Source: Listeria seeligeri serovar 1/2b str. SLCC3954 (GTDB lineage: Bacteria; Bacillota; Bacilli; Lactobacillales; Listeriaceae). Taken from it: a stretch of DNA of 64,000 nt. A program made the position numbers and the translations under genes. The notes below the pieces were generated by a model that saw nothing but the letters and a program-made list of their open reading frames with translations, was not told the DNA's origin and ran no database searches. Location of the stretch: positions 992,001-1,056,000 of the forward strand of contig NC_013891.1 in the NCBI RefSeq assembly GCF_000027145.1, in the 5' to 3' direction. Below are positions 1-8,835 of this stretch, piece by piece (within the stretch, counting starts at the first letter, position 1; every line of letters begins with the position of its first letter).

Positions 1-1
1 A

Positions 2-118
2 CTAGCGCTATCATTGAGCTTTGATCACCGTGTAATTGACGGAGCAACTGCTCAAAAAGCAATGAATAATATTAAACGTTTATTAAACGATCCAGAATTA
101 TTACTAATGGAGGTGTAA
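2..118 (+). CDS. pdhC: Pyruvate dehydrogenase E2 (dihydrolipoamide acetyltransferase), C-terminal end only
   Basis: The window opens inside this gene; only the last 38 residues and the stop are visible. They contain the acetyltransferase active-site signature HxxxDG (in FDHRVIDGA), which is diagnostic for the E2 catalytic domain of 2-oxo acid dehydrogenases. E2 transfers the acetyl group from lipoyl-lysine to CoA. The stop lies 4 bases before pdhD, and the GGAGGTG ribosome site for pdhD is inside the last codons of this gene, so the two are co-translated in one operon. Identity as PdhC rather than another E2 rests on the E3 gene that follows. Confidence 0.9.
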   Translation, partial: LALSLSFDHRVIDGATAQKAMNNIKRLLNDPELLLMEV

Positions 119-122
119 CAAA

Positions 123-1526
123 ATGGTAGTAGGCGATTTTCCAGAAGAAAGAGACACCATAGTCATCGGTGCAGGCCCAGGTGGGTATGTAGCCGCAATT
201 CGAGCAGCACAACTCGGACAAAAAGTTACCATTATTGAAAAAGAATATTACGGCGGTGTTTGTTTGAACGTTGGATGTATTCCTTCTAAAGCACTTATCA
301 CTGTTGGTCACCGTTTTAAAGAAGCGAACCACTCTGATAACATGGGAATCACAGCTGATAACGTAAGCTTAGATTTCACTAAAGCACAAGAATGGAAAGG
401 AAGCGTCGTTAACAAGCTTACATCAGGAGTTAAAGGCCTTCTTAAGAAAAATAAAGTAGAAATGTTAGAAGGAGAAGCGTTCTTCGTGGATGATCATTCT
501 TTACGTGTGATTCACCCTGATTCCGCTCAAACTTATACATTCAATAACGTTATCATTGCAACAGGATCTCGTCCAATCGAAATCCCTGGTTTCAAATATG
601 GTAAACGTGTATTAAGTTCTACTGGCGCGCTTGCATTAACAGAAGTTCCGAAAAAATTAGTCGTTATTGGCGGCGGATATATCGGAACAGAATTAGGTGG
701 AGCGTTCGCTAACCTTGGAACAGAACTTACCATCCTTGAAGGCGGCCCAGAAATCTTACCAACTTACGAAAAAGATATGGTTTCGCTTGTAAAACGTAAT
801 CTGAAAAGCAAAAACGTTGAAATGGTTACTAAAGCACTTGCAAAATCCGCTGAAGAAACCGAAAATGGCGTAAAAGTAACTTATGAAGCAAATGGTGAAA
901 CAAAAACTATCGAAGCTGACTACGTGTTAGTAACAGTAGGTCGTCGTCCAAATACAGACGAAATTGGTTTAGAACAAGCTGGCGTAAAAGTAACTGAACG
1001 TGGCTTAGTAGAAGTAGACAAACAAGGTCGCTCTAACATTCCAAACATTTTTGCAATTGGTGATATCGTTCCTGGTGTCCCACTTGCGCATAAAGCAAGC
1101 TACGAAGCAAAAATTGCTGCTGAAGCAATCGCTGGTGAAAATGCAGAAAACGACTATACAGCACTTCCAGCTGTCGTATTCAGTGATCCAGAACTTGCAA
1201 CAGTTGGTTTGACTGAAAAAGAAGCAAAAGAAAAAGGCTTTGATGTAAAAGCTGCTAAATTCCCATTCGGTGGTAACGGTCGTGCACTTTCTTTAGATGC
1301 ACCTGAAGGATTTGTTCGTCTAGTTACTCGTAAAGAAGATGGCCTAGTTATCGGTGCGCAAGTTGCCGGAATGAACGCTTCTGATATTATTTCAGAAATC
1401 GGCTTAGCAATCGAATCAGGCATTACTGCAGAAGACATCGCGCTTACCATTCATGCTCACCCTTCACTTGGAGAGTTAACAATGGAAGCTGCCGAACTTG
1501 CTTTAGGTCGCCCAATTCACATGTGA
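123..1526 (+). CDS. pdhD: Dihydrolipoamide dehydrogenase (E3 of pyruvate dehydrogenase)
   Basis: This flavoprotein reoxidises the dihydrolipoyl arm of E2 and passes electrons to NAD+. The 467 residues show the FAD-binding GAGPGG near residue 17, the redox disulfide in CLNVGC, a second Rossmann motif GGGYIG for NAD near residue 180, the FAD-binding GD motif of IFAIGD, and the C-terminal catalytic HxHPxxxE. All catalytic elements are present and the length is normal. The ATG is preceded by GGAGGTG seven bases upstream, within the end of pdhC. It is the last gene of the pdh operon, since a strong hairpin terminator follows immediately. Confidence 0.96.
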   Translation: MVVGDFPEERDTIVIGAGPGGYVAAIRAAQLGQKVTIIEKEYYGGVCLNVGCIPSKALITVGHRFKEANHSDNMGITADNVSLDFTKAQEWKGSVVNKLTSGVKGLLKKNKVEMLEGEAFFVDDHSLRVIHPDSAQTYTFNNVIIATGSRPIEIPGFKYGKRVLSSTGALALTEVPKKLVVIGGGYIGTELGGAFANLGTELTILEGGPEILPTYEKDMVSLVKRNLKSKNVEMVTKALAKSAEETENGVKVTYEANGETKTIEADYVLVTVGRRPNTDEIGLEQAGVKVTERGLVEVDKQGRSNIPNIFAIGDIVPGVPLAHKASYEAKIAAEAIAGENAENDYTALPAVVFSDPELATVGLTEKEAKEKGFDVKAAKFPFGGNGRALSLDAPEGFVRLVTRKEDGLVIGAQVAGMNASDIISEIGLAIESGITAEDIALTIHAHPSLGELTMEAAELALGRPIHM

Positions 1527-1535
1527 AAATAGAAA

Positions 1536-1571
1536 TGCGGAAATATCCTTCGAGGGTATTTCCGTTTTTTT
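1536..1571 (+). terminator. Terminator of the pdh operon
   Basis: An 11-bp GC-containing stem (CGGAAATA..., with a TTCG loop) is followed by seven T residues directly after the pdhD stop. Confidence 0.9.
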
Positions 1572-1689
1572 ATAAGATAAAGTTTTTAGTTCATTTTTTG
1601 AAATAAATAAAGTTCCCGTTTTTCGAAAAAAGTAGTATAATGTAAAAGGTGAACGTAACAAGTCAAATCTAATTGAATCAGGTGAAAAA

Positions 1690-2001
1690 ATGGAGAAACA
1701 AACAGCAACTTGGAAGAAAGCTCTATTTTGGTGCGGATATGTGATAGCAGGAATTTGCTTTTTACTAACAATCGTCGCTTTTATTATAGGGTTTATACAT
1801 CACATGCATGATACAGGTGGATGGCGTTCAGTTATTCAAATCCTTGAAACACCAATCACAGGTTTTATAAAAATGACTGGCGGCTATATCGGAAAAGGAA
1901 TTTTGGAAGTGATTTTCTTAGTTATTGTAAGTTATGTACTACCAATATTCTTCTGTTTTGCAACTTATCGTTTAAAAGCAAAAAGACGAGAAATGGCTTG
2001 A
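1690..2001 (+). CDS. Small two-helix membrane protein, function unknown
   Basis: The 103-residue product has two clear hydrophobic segments, roughly residues 11-35 and 70-92, joined by a polar loop rich in His and Gly (HHMHDTGGW), and a basic tail (RLKAKRRE). It should span the membrane twice. No catalytic motif is visible and I do not recognise a named family. The start follows a weak AGGTG site. The gene has its own short upstream region with AT-rich promoter-like sequence and stands alone between pdhD and the LDH-like gene. It is probably real because the frame is fully open and of membrane-protein composition. Confidence 0.75.
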   Translation: MEKQTATWKKALFWCGYVIAGICFLLTIVAFIIGFIHHMHDTGGWRSVIQILETPITGFIKMTGGYIGKGILEVIFLVIVSYVLPIFFCFATYRLKAKRREMA

Positions 2002-2129
2002 AAATAAGATTATTTTGTAAAAAGCAAAGCGAATTGGCTATGCTTTTTATTTATGTGGTCAAGTTAGTTTATTCTAATCATTAAGCATGCTAAAATAACA
2101 GTAGAAGACCTGCTTAGGAGGAGATAATA

Positions 2130-3083
2130 ATGGCATCTAAGAAGAAAAAAATTGTTGTTATCGGTAGAAGCAATTTGCAAAATCTCTACATTCATACAGT
2201 TCTTTTGAAGAAGCTTTCCGCTGAAATTTACTTAATAGATGATCTAGCTAAGGCGAGCGTACAAGATTTTGAATATGCAAGTTATTATCATCCTGCTGCA
2301 ACCATAAGTACGGGTAGTTTTAATGAGTGTAGAAATGCTGATTTAGTCATTTTTTTTCAAGAGGAAATGTCTGATTCTACTATTTCAAAAGAAGAAAATC
2401 TAGCGCTCATTAAAGAAAAAGTGAAGAAAATGATGGCAACTGGATTTCAAGGAATTGTTATCGTGGCAACAGCCGAAAGTAACGTCGTCGCAGCGTTAAT
2501 TAAACGTTTTTCTGGCTTGCCTGGAAATCAAATTATCACACTTGGAACGAGCCTAGCAACATCTTATTTTCAAGTGGAGATTGCTAAACTATTTAAAATC
2601 AGCCCCAAAAATGTGCATGGCTATATTATTGGTGATAATTCCAGTGATGTCATTCCAGTTTGGAGTAGGGCTTTTCTTGGTGGGAAACCTATTTTAAGTT
2701 ATTTAACAGAGGAACCAAGACGGCTTACCTCAGAAGACTTGCAAAATCTCGCAAATCGGATGACGAAGATTCCAGACTTTCCTTTTGAAAATAAAGATGG
2801 TTGCACGTTTCGTTTTAGTACAGTGACAGTACTTGCTGAATTAACAGAAGTGATTTTACGAGACGAGGCACGAGTGCTTACAGTCGGCGTGGAAGTGAAA
2901 TCGGCATATGGTTTAGCAGAACCGGTTTTTGTAAGCGTACCAGCTGTTATCGGTGCTTCTGGAGTGCAGGAATTACTAGAATTAAACTTATCCGAGGATG
3001 AACAAAAAGAACTTAAACAAATCGCAACTAAAACAACGCAAAAATTGGAATTAATGCAACTTGATAAAGGAGGAATTAGTTAA
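2130..3083 (+). CDS. Lactate/malate dehydrogenase-like protein, catalytic residues missing
   Basis: Length (317 residues) and overall pattern follow the LDH/MDH family: an N-terminal Rossmann start (KKIVVIGRSNLQN), a central GTSLATSYFQ segment matching the family GTxLDSARFR, and IIGDNSSDVIPVWS matching the GEHGDS...VWS substrate region. The functional residues are altered. The glycine-rich NAD loop lacks GxGxxG, the catalytic His of GEHGD is Asn, and the Asp/Arg of LDSARFR are Ala/Tyr. It is therefore likely a non-catalytic relative rather than a lactate dehydrogenase. A strong AGGAGGAG ribosome site precedes the ATG. It overlaps the next gene by one base, so they form an operon. Confidence 0.85.
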   Translation: MASKKKKIVVIGRSNLQNLYIHTVLLKKLSAEIYLIDDLAKASVQDFEYASYYHPAATISTGSFNECRNADLVIFFQEEMSDSTISKEENLALIKEKVKKMMATGFQGIVIVATAESNVVAALIKRFSGLPGNQIITLGTSLATSYFQVEIAKLFKISPKNVHGYIIGDNSSDVIPVWSRAFLGGKPILSYLTEEPRRLTSEDLQNLANRMTKIPDFPFENKDGCTFRFSTVTVLAELTEVILRDEARVLTVGVEVKSAYGLAEPVFVSVPAVIGASGVQELLELNLSEDEQKELKQIATKTTQKLELMQLDKGGIS

Positions 3084-3355
3084 TGGAATACAGTTATCCA
3101 CTAAATCCAGATTGGACAACCGAAGAAATGACAATTGTTGTCCAGTTTTTAGAGGCGATTGAACGCGCATACGAAAAAGGAATTGATACGCTAGAACTAA
3201 AAGAGAAGTACCGTGCTTTTAAACAAGTTGTCCCTTCTAAAGGAGAAGAAAAACGACTTGGAGCAGATTTTGAGAAAGCGAGCGGTTATTCTGCCTATAA
3301 GGTCATGCAACTAGTAAAAAACGCAACAACCAGCAAAATAAAAATGCAACCATAA
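3083..3355 (+). CDS. UPF0223 family protein (YktA-like)
   Basis: This is a 90-residue cytosolic protein of the UPF0223 family, recognised by its start (YSYPLNPDWTTEEM) and the KAxxFExASGYSxYKxMxxVK-type C-terminus. It looks all-helical, carries no catalytic motif, and the family's function is not known. Its ATG overlaps the stop of the LDH-like gene (TAATG), with AAGGAGG inside that gene's end, so it is translationally coupled. It is followed 20 bases later by the DsbA-fold gene. Confidence 0.88.
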   Translation: MEYSYPLNPDWTTEEMTIVVQFLEAIERAYEKGIDTLELKEKYRAFKQVVPSKGEEKRLGADFEKASGYSAYKVMQLVKNATTSKIKMQP

Positions 3356-3375
3356 TTAAGAGGAGGAATTTTTTC

Positions 3376-3903
3376 ATGGATATTAGTCAAATTAAAGCAA
3401 ACATGGTAACACCAGAAGTAGGAATACACGTAGGAGATAAAGCGGCTCCTGTCAAAGTAATGTCATTCATCAATCTACGTTGCCCATTCTGTCGTGAGTG
3501 GAATGAAAAATCACAAGAGGTACTAACAGAGTTTATTCAAGCAGGCAAAATCGAACTTATCATCAAACCGTTTGACAAAGAAAAAGAATCTTTACAACGC
3601 GGAAATGTCGCGCACCGTTATTTAGATTATTCCACACCAGAAGAAACGCGTGAAACAATCAATAAAATTTACAGCACGCAAGATGAGTGGGGTAGTCTGT
3701 CTTTAGAGGAAGTAGCAACATATATGGAATCTAAATTAGGATTAACAGAGCAAGACAACAAAGCGGCATCAGAAAAAATAATCAGAGAAGCAAATGAAGC
3801 GAACGTGGTGTTTGTTCCAACAGTTATCGTTGGCGAACATATCTTTGATGAACATATTAGCCCAGAACAATTACGTACATTATTGAACGGCGAATTAGCT
3901 TAA
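3376..3903 (+). CDS. DsbA-fold thioredoxin-like oxidoreductase, probably cytoplasmic
   Basis: The 175-residue protein has a CPFC redox motif (Cys36 and Cys39) and the cis-proline strand FVPTVIVG near residue 147, the two hallmarks of the DsbA/thioredoxin fold. There is no signal peptide or lipobox, so it should act in the cytoplasm. The insert between motif and cis-Pro is helical, as in DsbA. The substrate is unknown. It is the last gene of the LDH-like/UPF0223 cluster, with a GAGGAGG ribosome site, and a bidirectional terminator follows. Confidence 0.85.
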   Translation: MDISQIKANMVTPEVGIHVGDKAAPVKVMSFINLRCPFCREWNEKSQEVLTEFIQAGKIELIIKPFDKEKESLQRGNVAHRYLDYSTPEETRETINKIYSTQDEWGSLSLEEVATYMESKLGLTEQDNKAASEKIIREANEANVVFVPTVIVGEHIFDEHISPEQLRTLLNGELA

Positions 3904-3904
3904 T

Positions 3905-3954
3905 AAAAAAAGAATGTATTGACCTAAAATTTCTTAGGCAATACATTCTTTTTT
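3905..3954. terminator. Bidirectional terminator between the DsbA-fold gene and corA
   Basis: An AGAATGTATTG stem with its complement is flanked by A-run and T-run on the two sides, and sits between convergent genes. Confidence 0.88.
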
Positions 3955-3957
3955 ATT

Positions 3958-4902
3958 TTAAAAGAATTTCCTCCGCCAAAACACAATCGCAAGTGCGCCG
4001 GCAATTCCAAACGCAAAACCAAGTGTTAGCATCCAGGCCATTGGTGTGTTCATAAACGGCAATTTAACGTTCATTCCGTAAAAACTAAAGACCATCGTAG
4101 GAATAGTTAAGATGATGGTAAAAGAAGTCAGGAATTTCATCACGATATTCATATTGTTGGAGATAATCGAAGCATAAGCATCCATCATCCCACTTAAAAT
4201 ATTCGAATGAACTTCCGCCATTTCAATTCCTTGGCGATTTTCAATAATAACATCTTCCAGTAAATCTTGATCTTCCTCGTACATTTTAACGATATTTTGA
4301 CGCATCATTTTATCGAGTACTACTTTATTTGATTTAAGGGCTGTCACAAAGTAAACTAAACTTTTTTCAATTCCCATTAAATCATACAATTGTTTGTTTT
4401 TCATTGATTCATGAAGTTCTTTTTCGATTTCATCTGTTTGGCGATTTAAGCGTTTCAAGTGACGTAAGAAAGTCGTTGAAATCATGTATAAAATTTGTAA
4501 TGCGAACCGCGTTTTCATATGGGTGTAAAAGCCTTTAATACGGTTTCTAATAAATGATTGCACAATGGAAGAATCAATCGTACAAATCGTAATAAAGTAG
4601 TCTTTCGTAATAATAATCCCCATCGGAATCGTTTCAAATGACGCATAATGAATATCATCTTCATCTACTACCGGAAAGTCACAAACAATTAAAACCGAAT
4701 CGGAATCATCGTCACGTTCAATCCGGGCGCTTTCATCTTTATCTAGTGGATCTTCTAAGAATTCTAGTGGGATTTCATAATTATCAGCAATTTTATTAAT
4801 TTCTTCTGAAGTAGGGGCAACGATATTAATCCAACAATTGCGGGTTACTTCTTCTAATTCAATTAATTTGCCGTTTTCATCTGATTTGAAAATTTGATGC
4901 AT
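3958..4902 (-). CDS. corA: CorA-type Mg2+/divalent cation channel
   Basis: CorA channels import Mg2+ (some also Co2+ or Ni2+) as pentamers. The 314-residue protein has a long acidic, helical cytoplasmic N-domain and two C-terminal membrane helices. The signature YGMN lies at the end of the first helix (about residue 276), followed by the periplasmic-type loop KLPFMNTPMAW. The tail is basic (WRRKFF), as expected for a cytoplasmic C-terminus. The ATG follows AAAGGAGG. A 35-codon ORF with its own ribosome site lies just upstream on the same strand. The metal preference cannot be read from sequence. Confidence 0.93.
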   Translation of the reverse strand: MHQIFKSDENGKLIELEEVTRNCWINIVAPTSEEINKIADNYEIPLEFLEDPLDKDESARIERDDDSDSVLIVCDFPVVDEDDIHYASFETIPMGIIITKDYFITICTIDSSIVQSFIRNRIKGFYTHMKTRFALQILYMISTTFLRHLKRLNRQTDEIEKELHESMKNKQLYDLMGIEKSLVYFVTALKSNKVVLDKMMRQNIVKMYEEDQDLLEDVIIENRQGIEMAEVHSNILSGMMDAYASIISNNMNIVMKFLTSFTIILTIPTMVFSFYGMNVKLPFMNTPMAWMLTLGFAFGIAGALAIVFWRRKFF

Positions 4903-4920
4903 GCTCTTTACCTCCTTTTT

Positions 4921-5028
4921 TTAACAGGTAAATTTCACGCGGCTCAAGTTTCGTTCCCGTGAAAAATCACCTGTATGAATACTTCGATGCGGACCAGGGT
5001 CACTTGCTGTTTGCTGTTCCTTTTTCAC
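4921..5028 (-). CDS. Possible 35-residue leader peptide upstream of corA
   Basis: A GTG-initiated ORF of 35 codons on the minus strand has a good AAGGAG...GAGG ribosome site and ends 18 bases before the corA start. The product is basic and Arg/His-rich (HTGDFSRERNLSRVKFTC at its end) with no membrane segment. Its position in the transcript leader, the tight spacing, and the fact that cation transporters in other bacteria use leader peptides suggest a regulatory uORF. This is inference; the ORF is short and could be chance. Confidence 0.4.
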   Translation of the reverse strand: MKKEQQTASDPGPHRSIHTGDFSRERNLSRVKFTC

Positions 5029-5104
5029 GTTCCTCAACTCCTTCAAACCAGTAATAATTCACAACTCTACCATTATACCCAGATTATAGTCATTTGTACA
5101 TCTT

Positions 5105-5719
5105 TTATTGCAAGGAAGCCTTATAGAATGGGATTAGTTCATCAAGTACTGTTTCCGCTTCTTTTAGGAAGGATTTTCCGGAAGTCAAAGCAGTGTCATC
5201 AGGCAGGAATATTTTCCCAACTAAAAATTCGCCTTTTTTAACATCACGGAAACGTTCTAAAGTTGGAACTAACTCTCCGTTATGAACGGGATAGGTTTTT
5301 TCTTCGGTATGATCAGGCGAAATTGCAAAACTATCTGGTAAATCCGCAAACAATTTTTTCTCTTTTAAAAAACGGTTGGCAATTTTAGCGCTTTGTTCAT
5401 TTTCATAAATAAAAGCTAACCAAATAAACAAATAGTTATCAAACAGACCTACTTGAAAATGTGGATGTTTTTTATAGCCACGTTTATCATGACAAATCGC
5501 TAACCAAGTGCTTTCTGGGGGATTGACCGAACGCCTTTGGTGACGAGCAATATGTAAGAACATTTCATCGCCAAGCTTAGTACTTAAATAAGTCGTTAAT
5601 TCCGCTCCAACTGCTCTAAATTTTGGTTGAATATCATTTTGAATTCCGGCCATTCTTGCTTCAAGTCCGGGAATTTGCATTGTTTTAAAATCTTGTTTCG
5701 TAAAACCTGTAAAAGTCAT
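5105..5719 (-). CDS. UPF0637 family protein (YktB-like)
   Basis: The 204-residue soluble protein is of the UPF0637/YktB type, recognised from its start (FTGFTKQDFKTMQIPGLEARM) and length. I choose the ATG at 5719 because GGAGGAAATCAG precedes it; the frame is open further upstream, but without a ribosome site. No catalytic motif is evident and no function is established. It is divergent from the inositol monophosphatase gene, an arrangement matching the yktB/yktC pair of Bacillus. Confidence 0.88.
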   Translation of the reverse strand: MTFTGFTKQDFKTMQIPGLEARMAGIQNDIQPKFRAVGAELTTYLSTKLGDEMFLHIARHQRRSVNPPESTWLAICHDKRGYKKHPHFQVGLFDNYLFIWLAFIYENEQSAKIANRFLKEKKLFADLPDSFAISPDHTEEKTYPVHNGELVPTLERFRDVKKGEFLVGKIFLPDDTALTSGKSFLKEAETVLDELIPFYKASLQ

Positions 5720-5851
5720 CTGATTTCCTCCTAGTTTTGCATATAGTTTCATTATACGAAAGTTAAGTTCTGAGGGAAAGAATCTTGTTCTATTCAGATA
5801 ATTCATTTTTTGTGATAAAATAAACAAAACAAGTGTGAAGAGGTGTGAGAT

Positions 5852-6625
5852 ATGGATAGTGAAAAAATAGATTATTTAGCACGCTTATGGATTATGGAAG
5901 CAGCTGCTAAAATTAAGCAATCGTTTAAAGAAACTTTAGATATTGATGTAAAATCAGGTCGGAATGATTTAGTGACCAATATGGATAAAGAAACAGAAAC
6001 ATTTTTTGTGGAGCAAATTAAAGAACATTTCCCCGGGCATCGTTTGTTTGGAGAAGAGGGGATGGCAGATTCGGTAACTAACTTGGACGGTGTTGTTTGG
6101 ATTCTTGATCCGATTGATGGCACGCTGAATTTTGTTGAGCAACAAAGGGACTTCGCGATTTCGTTAGCTGTTTATGAAGATGGCGTTGGAATACTTGGAT
6201 ATATTTATGACGTCGTGCGGGATGAACTTTACTTTGGAGAAAAAGGAAAGGGCGCATCAGTGAATGGTAAACCAATTCCTAAAATAGATGCTAAACGCGA
6301 ACTTCAAGATGCTTTATTAATTGCCAATCTAAGCGTAACTAGAAAATATCCATCTATGTGGGAAGCGGTAAAAGCATCTCGTGGCTTACGACTTCACGGA
6401 GCAGCTTCACTTGAATATATGGACGTAGCAACAGGTCGAGCGGGAGCATATCTTTCTGCTAATTTAGCTCCATGGGATATTGCGGCTGGAAAAATTATTG
6501 TCGAAGAATTAGGTGGAATTGTGACTAGAATTGACGGCGAAAAAATCAATATGTTAGAAAAAGGAAGTTCGATTGTCGCAACACCGAAAATTCATCAAAC
6601 CTTATTAGATAACTACCTGCCTTAA
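5852..6625 (+). CDS. Inositol monophosphatase family phosphatase (SuhB/YktC-like)
   Basis: This is a Mg2+-dependent sugar- or nucleotide-phosphate phosphatase of the IMPase/FBPase superfamily. The 257 residues contain the metal-binding GEEG (about residue 69), the signature DPIDGTLNF (about 86), where both Asp residues and Thr coordinate metal, and the C-terminal WDIAAG (about 209) carrying the last metal-ligand Asp. All ligands are intact, so it should be active. In vivo substrate is uncertain: inositol phosphate, fructose-bisphosphate and nucleotide phosphates are all used in this family. The ATG follows GAGGTGTGAG. Confidence 0.9.
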   Translation: MDSEKIDYLARLWIMEAAAKIKQSFKETLDIDVKSGRNDLVTNMDKETETFFVEQIKEHFPGHRLFGEEGMADSVTNLDGVVWILDPIDGTLNFVEQQRDFAISLAVYEDGVGILGYIYDVVRDELYFGEKGKGASVNGKPIPKIDAKRELQDALLIANLSVTRKYPSMWEAVKASRGLRLHGAASLEYMDVATGRAGAYLSANLAPWDIAAGKIIVEELGGIVTRIDGEKINMLEKGSSIVATPKIHQTLLDNYLP

Positions 6626-6694
6626 AGAAAGCGCTCAACATAAAAAAACACCTTTACAGAAAATAAAAATCGTGCTAAATCCGCTTAGCTGTGC

Positions 6695-6765
6695 TATAAT
6701 AGGTAAGTTGATTTAAACGAGACGATAGCGACGGAGGAAAATAAATCTATTTTCCTCTTTCTTTT
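6695..6765 (+). promoter_or_regulatory. typA promoter and attenuator-like leader hairpin
   Basis: An extended -10 box (TGcTATAAT, ending at 6700) is followed within the leader by a perfect 10-bp hairpin, GAGGAAAATA/TATTTTCCTC (6734-6757), and then a T-rich run to 6765. The hairpin lies about 50 bases before the typA start, so it resembles an attenuator inside the leader. Its GAGGAAA arm also resembles a ribosome site. Confidence 0.5.
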
Positions 6766-6816
6766 GGCTAATCTTCACGATAAATGTTTGGATTTTTAAT
6801 TTAGGAGGAAACAAGA

Positions 6817-8655
6817 TTGAATTTAAGAAATGATATTCGTAATGTAGCAATTATTGCCCACGTTGACCATGGTAAAACAACGCTAGTAGACCAATTACTA
6901 CGCCAATCAGGTACTTTCCGCGACAATGAAACAGTTGCAGAACGTGCGATGGACAACAATGATTTAGAAAGAGAACGTGGTATTACAATTTTAGCAAAAA
7001 ATACAGCGATTAAGTATGAAGATACACGTGTAAACATCATGGATACACCTGGACACGCCGATTTTGGCGGAGAAGTAGAACGTATCATGAAAATGGTTGA
7101 TGGTGTTCTTTTAGTAGTGGACGCGTATGAAGGTACAATGCCTCAAACACGTTTTGTACTAAAAAAAGCACTAGAACAAAACCTAACACCAATCGTCGTA
7201 GTTAACAAAATTGACCGTGACTTTGCTCGCCCAGAAGAAGTTGTGGATGAAGTATTAGAACTATTCATCGAACTAGGTGCAAATGATGATCAATTAGAAT
7301 TCCCAGTTGTTTATGCTTCTGCAATCAACGGAACTTCAAGTTATGATTCCGATCCAGCAGAACAAAAAGAAACAATGAAACCACTTTTAGATACTATTAT
7401 TGAACATATTCCGGCTCCAGTTGATAATAGCGACGAACCACTTCAATTCCAAGTTTCATTACTTGATTACAATGATTATGTTGGTCGTATCGGTATTGGC
7501 CGTGTTTTCCGCGGAACAATGCACGTTGGACAAACAGTTGCTTTAATCAAACTTGATGGCACTGTAAAACAATTCCGTGTATCGAAAATGTTCGGTTTCT
7601 TCGGACTAAAACGTGATGAAATTAAAGAAGCAAAAGCCGGTGATTTAGTAGCACTTGCAGGAATGGAAGATATCTTCGTTGGTGAAACAGTAACACCATT
7701 TGACCATCAAGAAGCACTTCCACTTTTACGTATTGACGAACCAACACTACAAATGACTTTTGTAACTAATAACAGTCCTTTCGCTGGTCGTGAAGGTAAA
7801 CACGTAACAAGCCGTAAAATTGAAGAACGTTTACTAGCTGAACTTCAAACAGATGTATCGCTTCGTGTAGAACCAACCGCTTCTCCGGATGCATGGGTTG
7901 TTTCAGGACGCGGAGAACTACATTTATCTATCCTTATCGAAACAATGCGTCGTGAAGGTTATGAATTACAAGTTTCAAAACCAGAAGTTATCATTCGTGA
8001 AATTGATGGCGTGAAATGTGAACCAGTAGAAGACGTTCAAATTGATACTCCAGAAGAATTCATGGGATCTGTTATTGAATCTATTAGCCAACGTAAAGGT
8101 GAAATGAAAAACATGATTAACGATGGTAACGGACAAGTTCGTTTACAATTCATCGTTCCAGCTCGTGGTTTAATTGGTTACACAACTGATTTCCTTTCAA
8201 TGACTCGTGGTTATGGTATTATCAACCATACTTTCGATAGCTACCAACCAATCCAAAAAGGACGCGTTGGTGGACGTAGCCGTGGTGTTCTTGTATCAAT
8301 GGAAACTGGTAAATCAACTACTTACGGAACAATGCAAGTAGAAGACCGTGGTACTATTTTCATCGAGCCAGGTACTGATATTTATGAAGGTATGATTGTT
8401 GGGGAAAATAACCGTGATGGAGATATTGCTGTTAATATTGTGAAAGCAAAACAAATGACTAACATTCGTTCTGCTAACAAAGATCAAACTAACGTTATCA
8501 AAAAACCTCGTCACTTATCTCTAGAAGAATCATTAGAATTCCTAAACGAAGACGAATACTGTGAAGTTACACCACAATCTATCCGTTTGCGTAAAAAAAT
8601 TCTAAACAAAAACGAACGTGAAAAAGCAGCAAAACGCTCAAAAACTGCTGAATAA
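6817..8655 (+). CDS. typA: Ribosome-associated translational GTPase TypA/BipA
   Basis: TypA binds the ribosome at the factor site and aids assembly and stress or cold growth. The 612 residues hold the GTPase motifs in order: G1 [10 protein letters not shown] (about 13), G2 RGITI, G3 DTPGH, G4 NKID, and a G5 SAING-like stretch. EF-G-like domains II, III and V and the TypA-specific C-terminal domain ([18 protein letters not shown] region) follow. Translation begins at TTG with TTAGGAGG six bases upstream. The gene is followed by a terminator and appears to be a single-gene unit behind its own hairpin-containing leader. Confidence 0.96.
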   Translation: MNLRNDIRNVAIIAHVDHGKTTLVDQLLRQSGTFRDNETVAERAMDNNDLERERGITILAKNTAIKYEDTRVNIMDTPGHADFGGEVERIMKMVDGVLLVVDAYEGTMPQTRFVLKKALEQNLTPIVVVNKIDRDFARPEEVVDEVLELFIELGANDDQLEFPVVYASAINGTSSYDSDPAEQKETMKPLLDTIIEHIPAPVDNSDEPLQFQVSLLDYNDYVGRIGIGRVFRGTMHVGQTVALIKLDGTVKQFRVSKMFGFFGLKRDEIKEAKAGDLVALAGMEDIFVGETVTPFDHQEALPLLRIDEPTLQMTFVTNNSPFAGREGKHVTSRKIEERLLAELQTDVSLRVEPTASPDAWVVSGRGELHLSILIETMRREGYELQVSKPEVIIREIDGVKCEPVEDVQIDTPEEFMGSVIESISQRKGEMKNMINDGNGQVRLQFIVPARGLIGYTTDFLSMTRGYGIINHTFDSYQPIQKGRVGGRSRGVLVSMETGKSTTYGTMQVEDRGTIFIEPGTDIYEGMIVGENNRDGDIAVNIVKAKQMTNIRSANKDQTNVIKKPRHLSLEESLEFLNEDEYCEVTPQSIRLRKKILNKNEREKAAKRSKTAE

Positions 8656-8666
8656 TTCGAAGTTCA

Positions 8667-8727
8667 AAAGCCAAATAGAATTTTAAGCGATATTTACCTA
8701 TCACTTAAAAAACTATTTGGTTTTTTT
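8667..8727 (+). terminator. typA terminator
   Basis: A long stem, AAGCCAAATAG...TTAAG with CTTAAAAAA CTATTTGGTTT, ends in seven T residues. Confidence 0.85.
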
Positions 8728-8835
8728 GTGCATTATTTTACTATAAAGAGGGAATAAAATAATGATTTTGTAACACTATTGTAATATGTGCTTGTATTTG
8801 GTATATTATAAGTAAGTAGAGAGGTGGCTAGTAAC

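Noticed and set aside
4903-5100. Mg2+ riboswitch (M-box) in the corA leader
   Set aside because: The leader lacks the M-box conserved core and folds poorly; a short ORF explains it better.
4975-5241. Plus-strand 88-codon ORF
   Set aside because: It is antisense to the corA leader and UPF0637 gene, has no ribosome site and an implausible composition.
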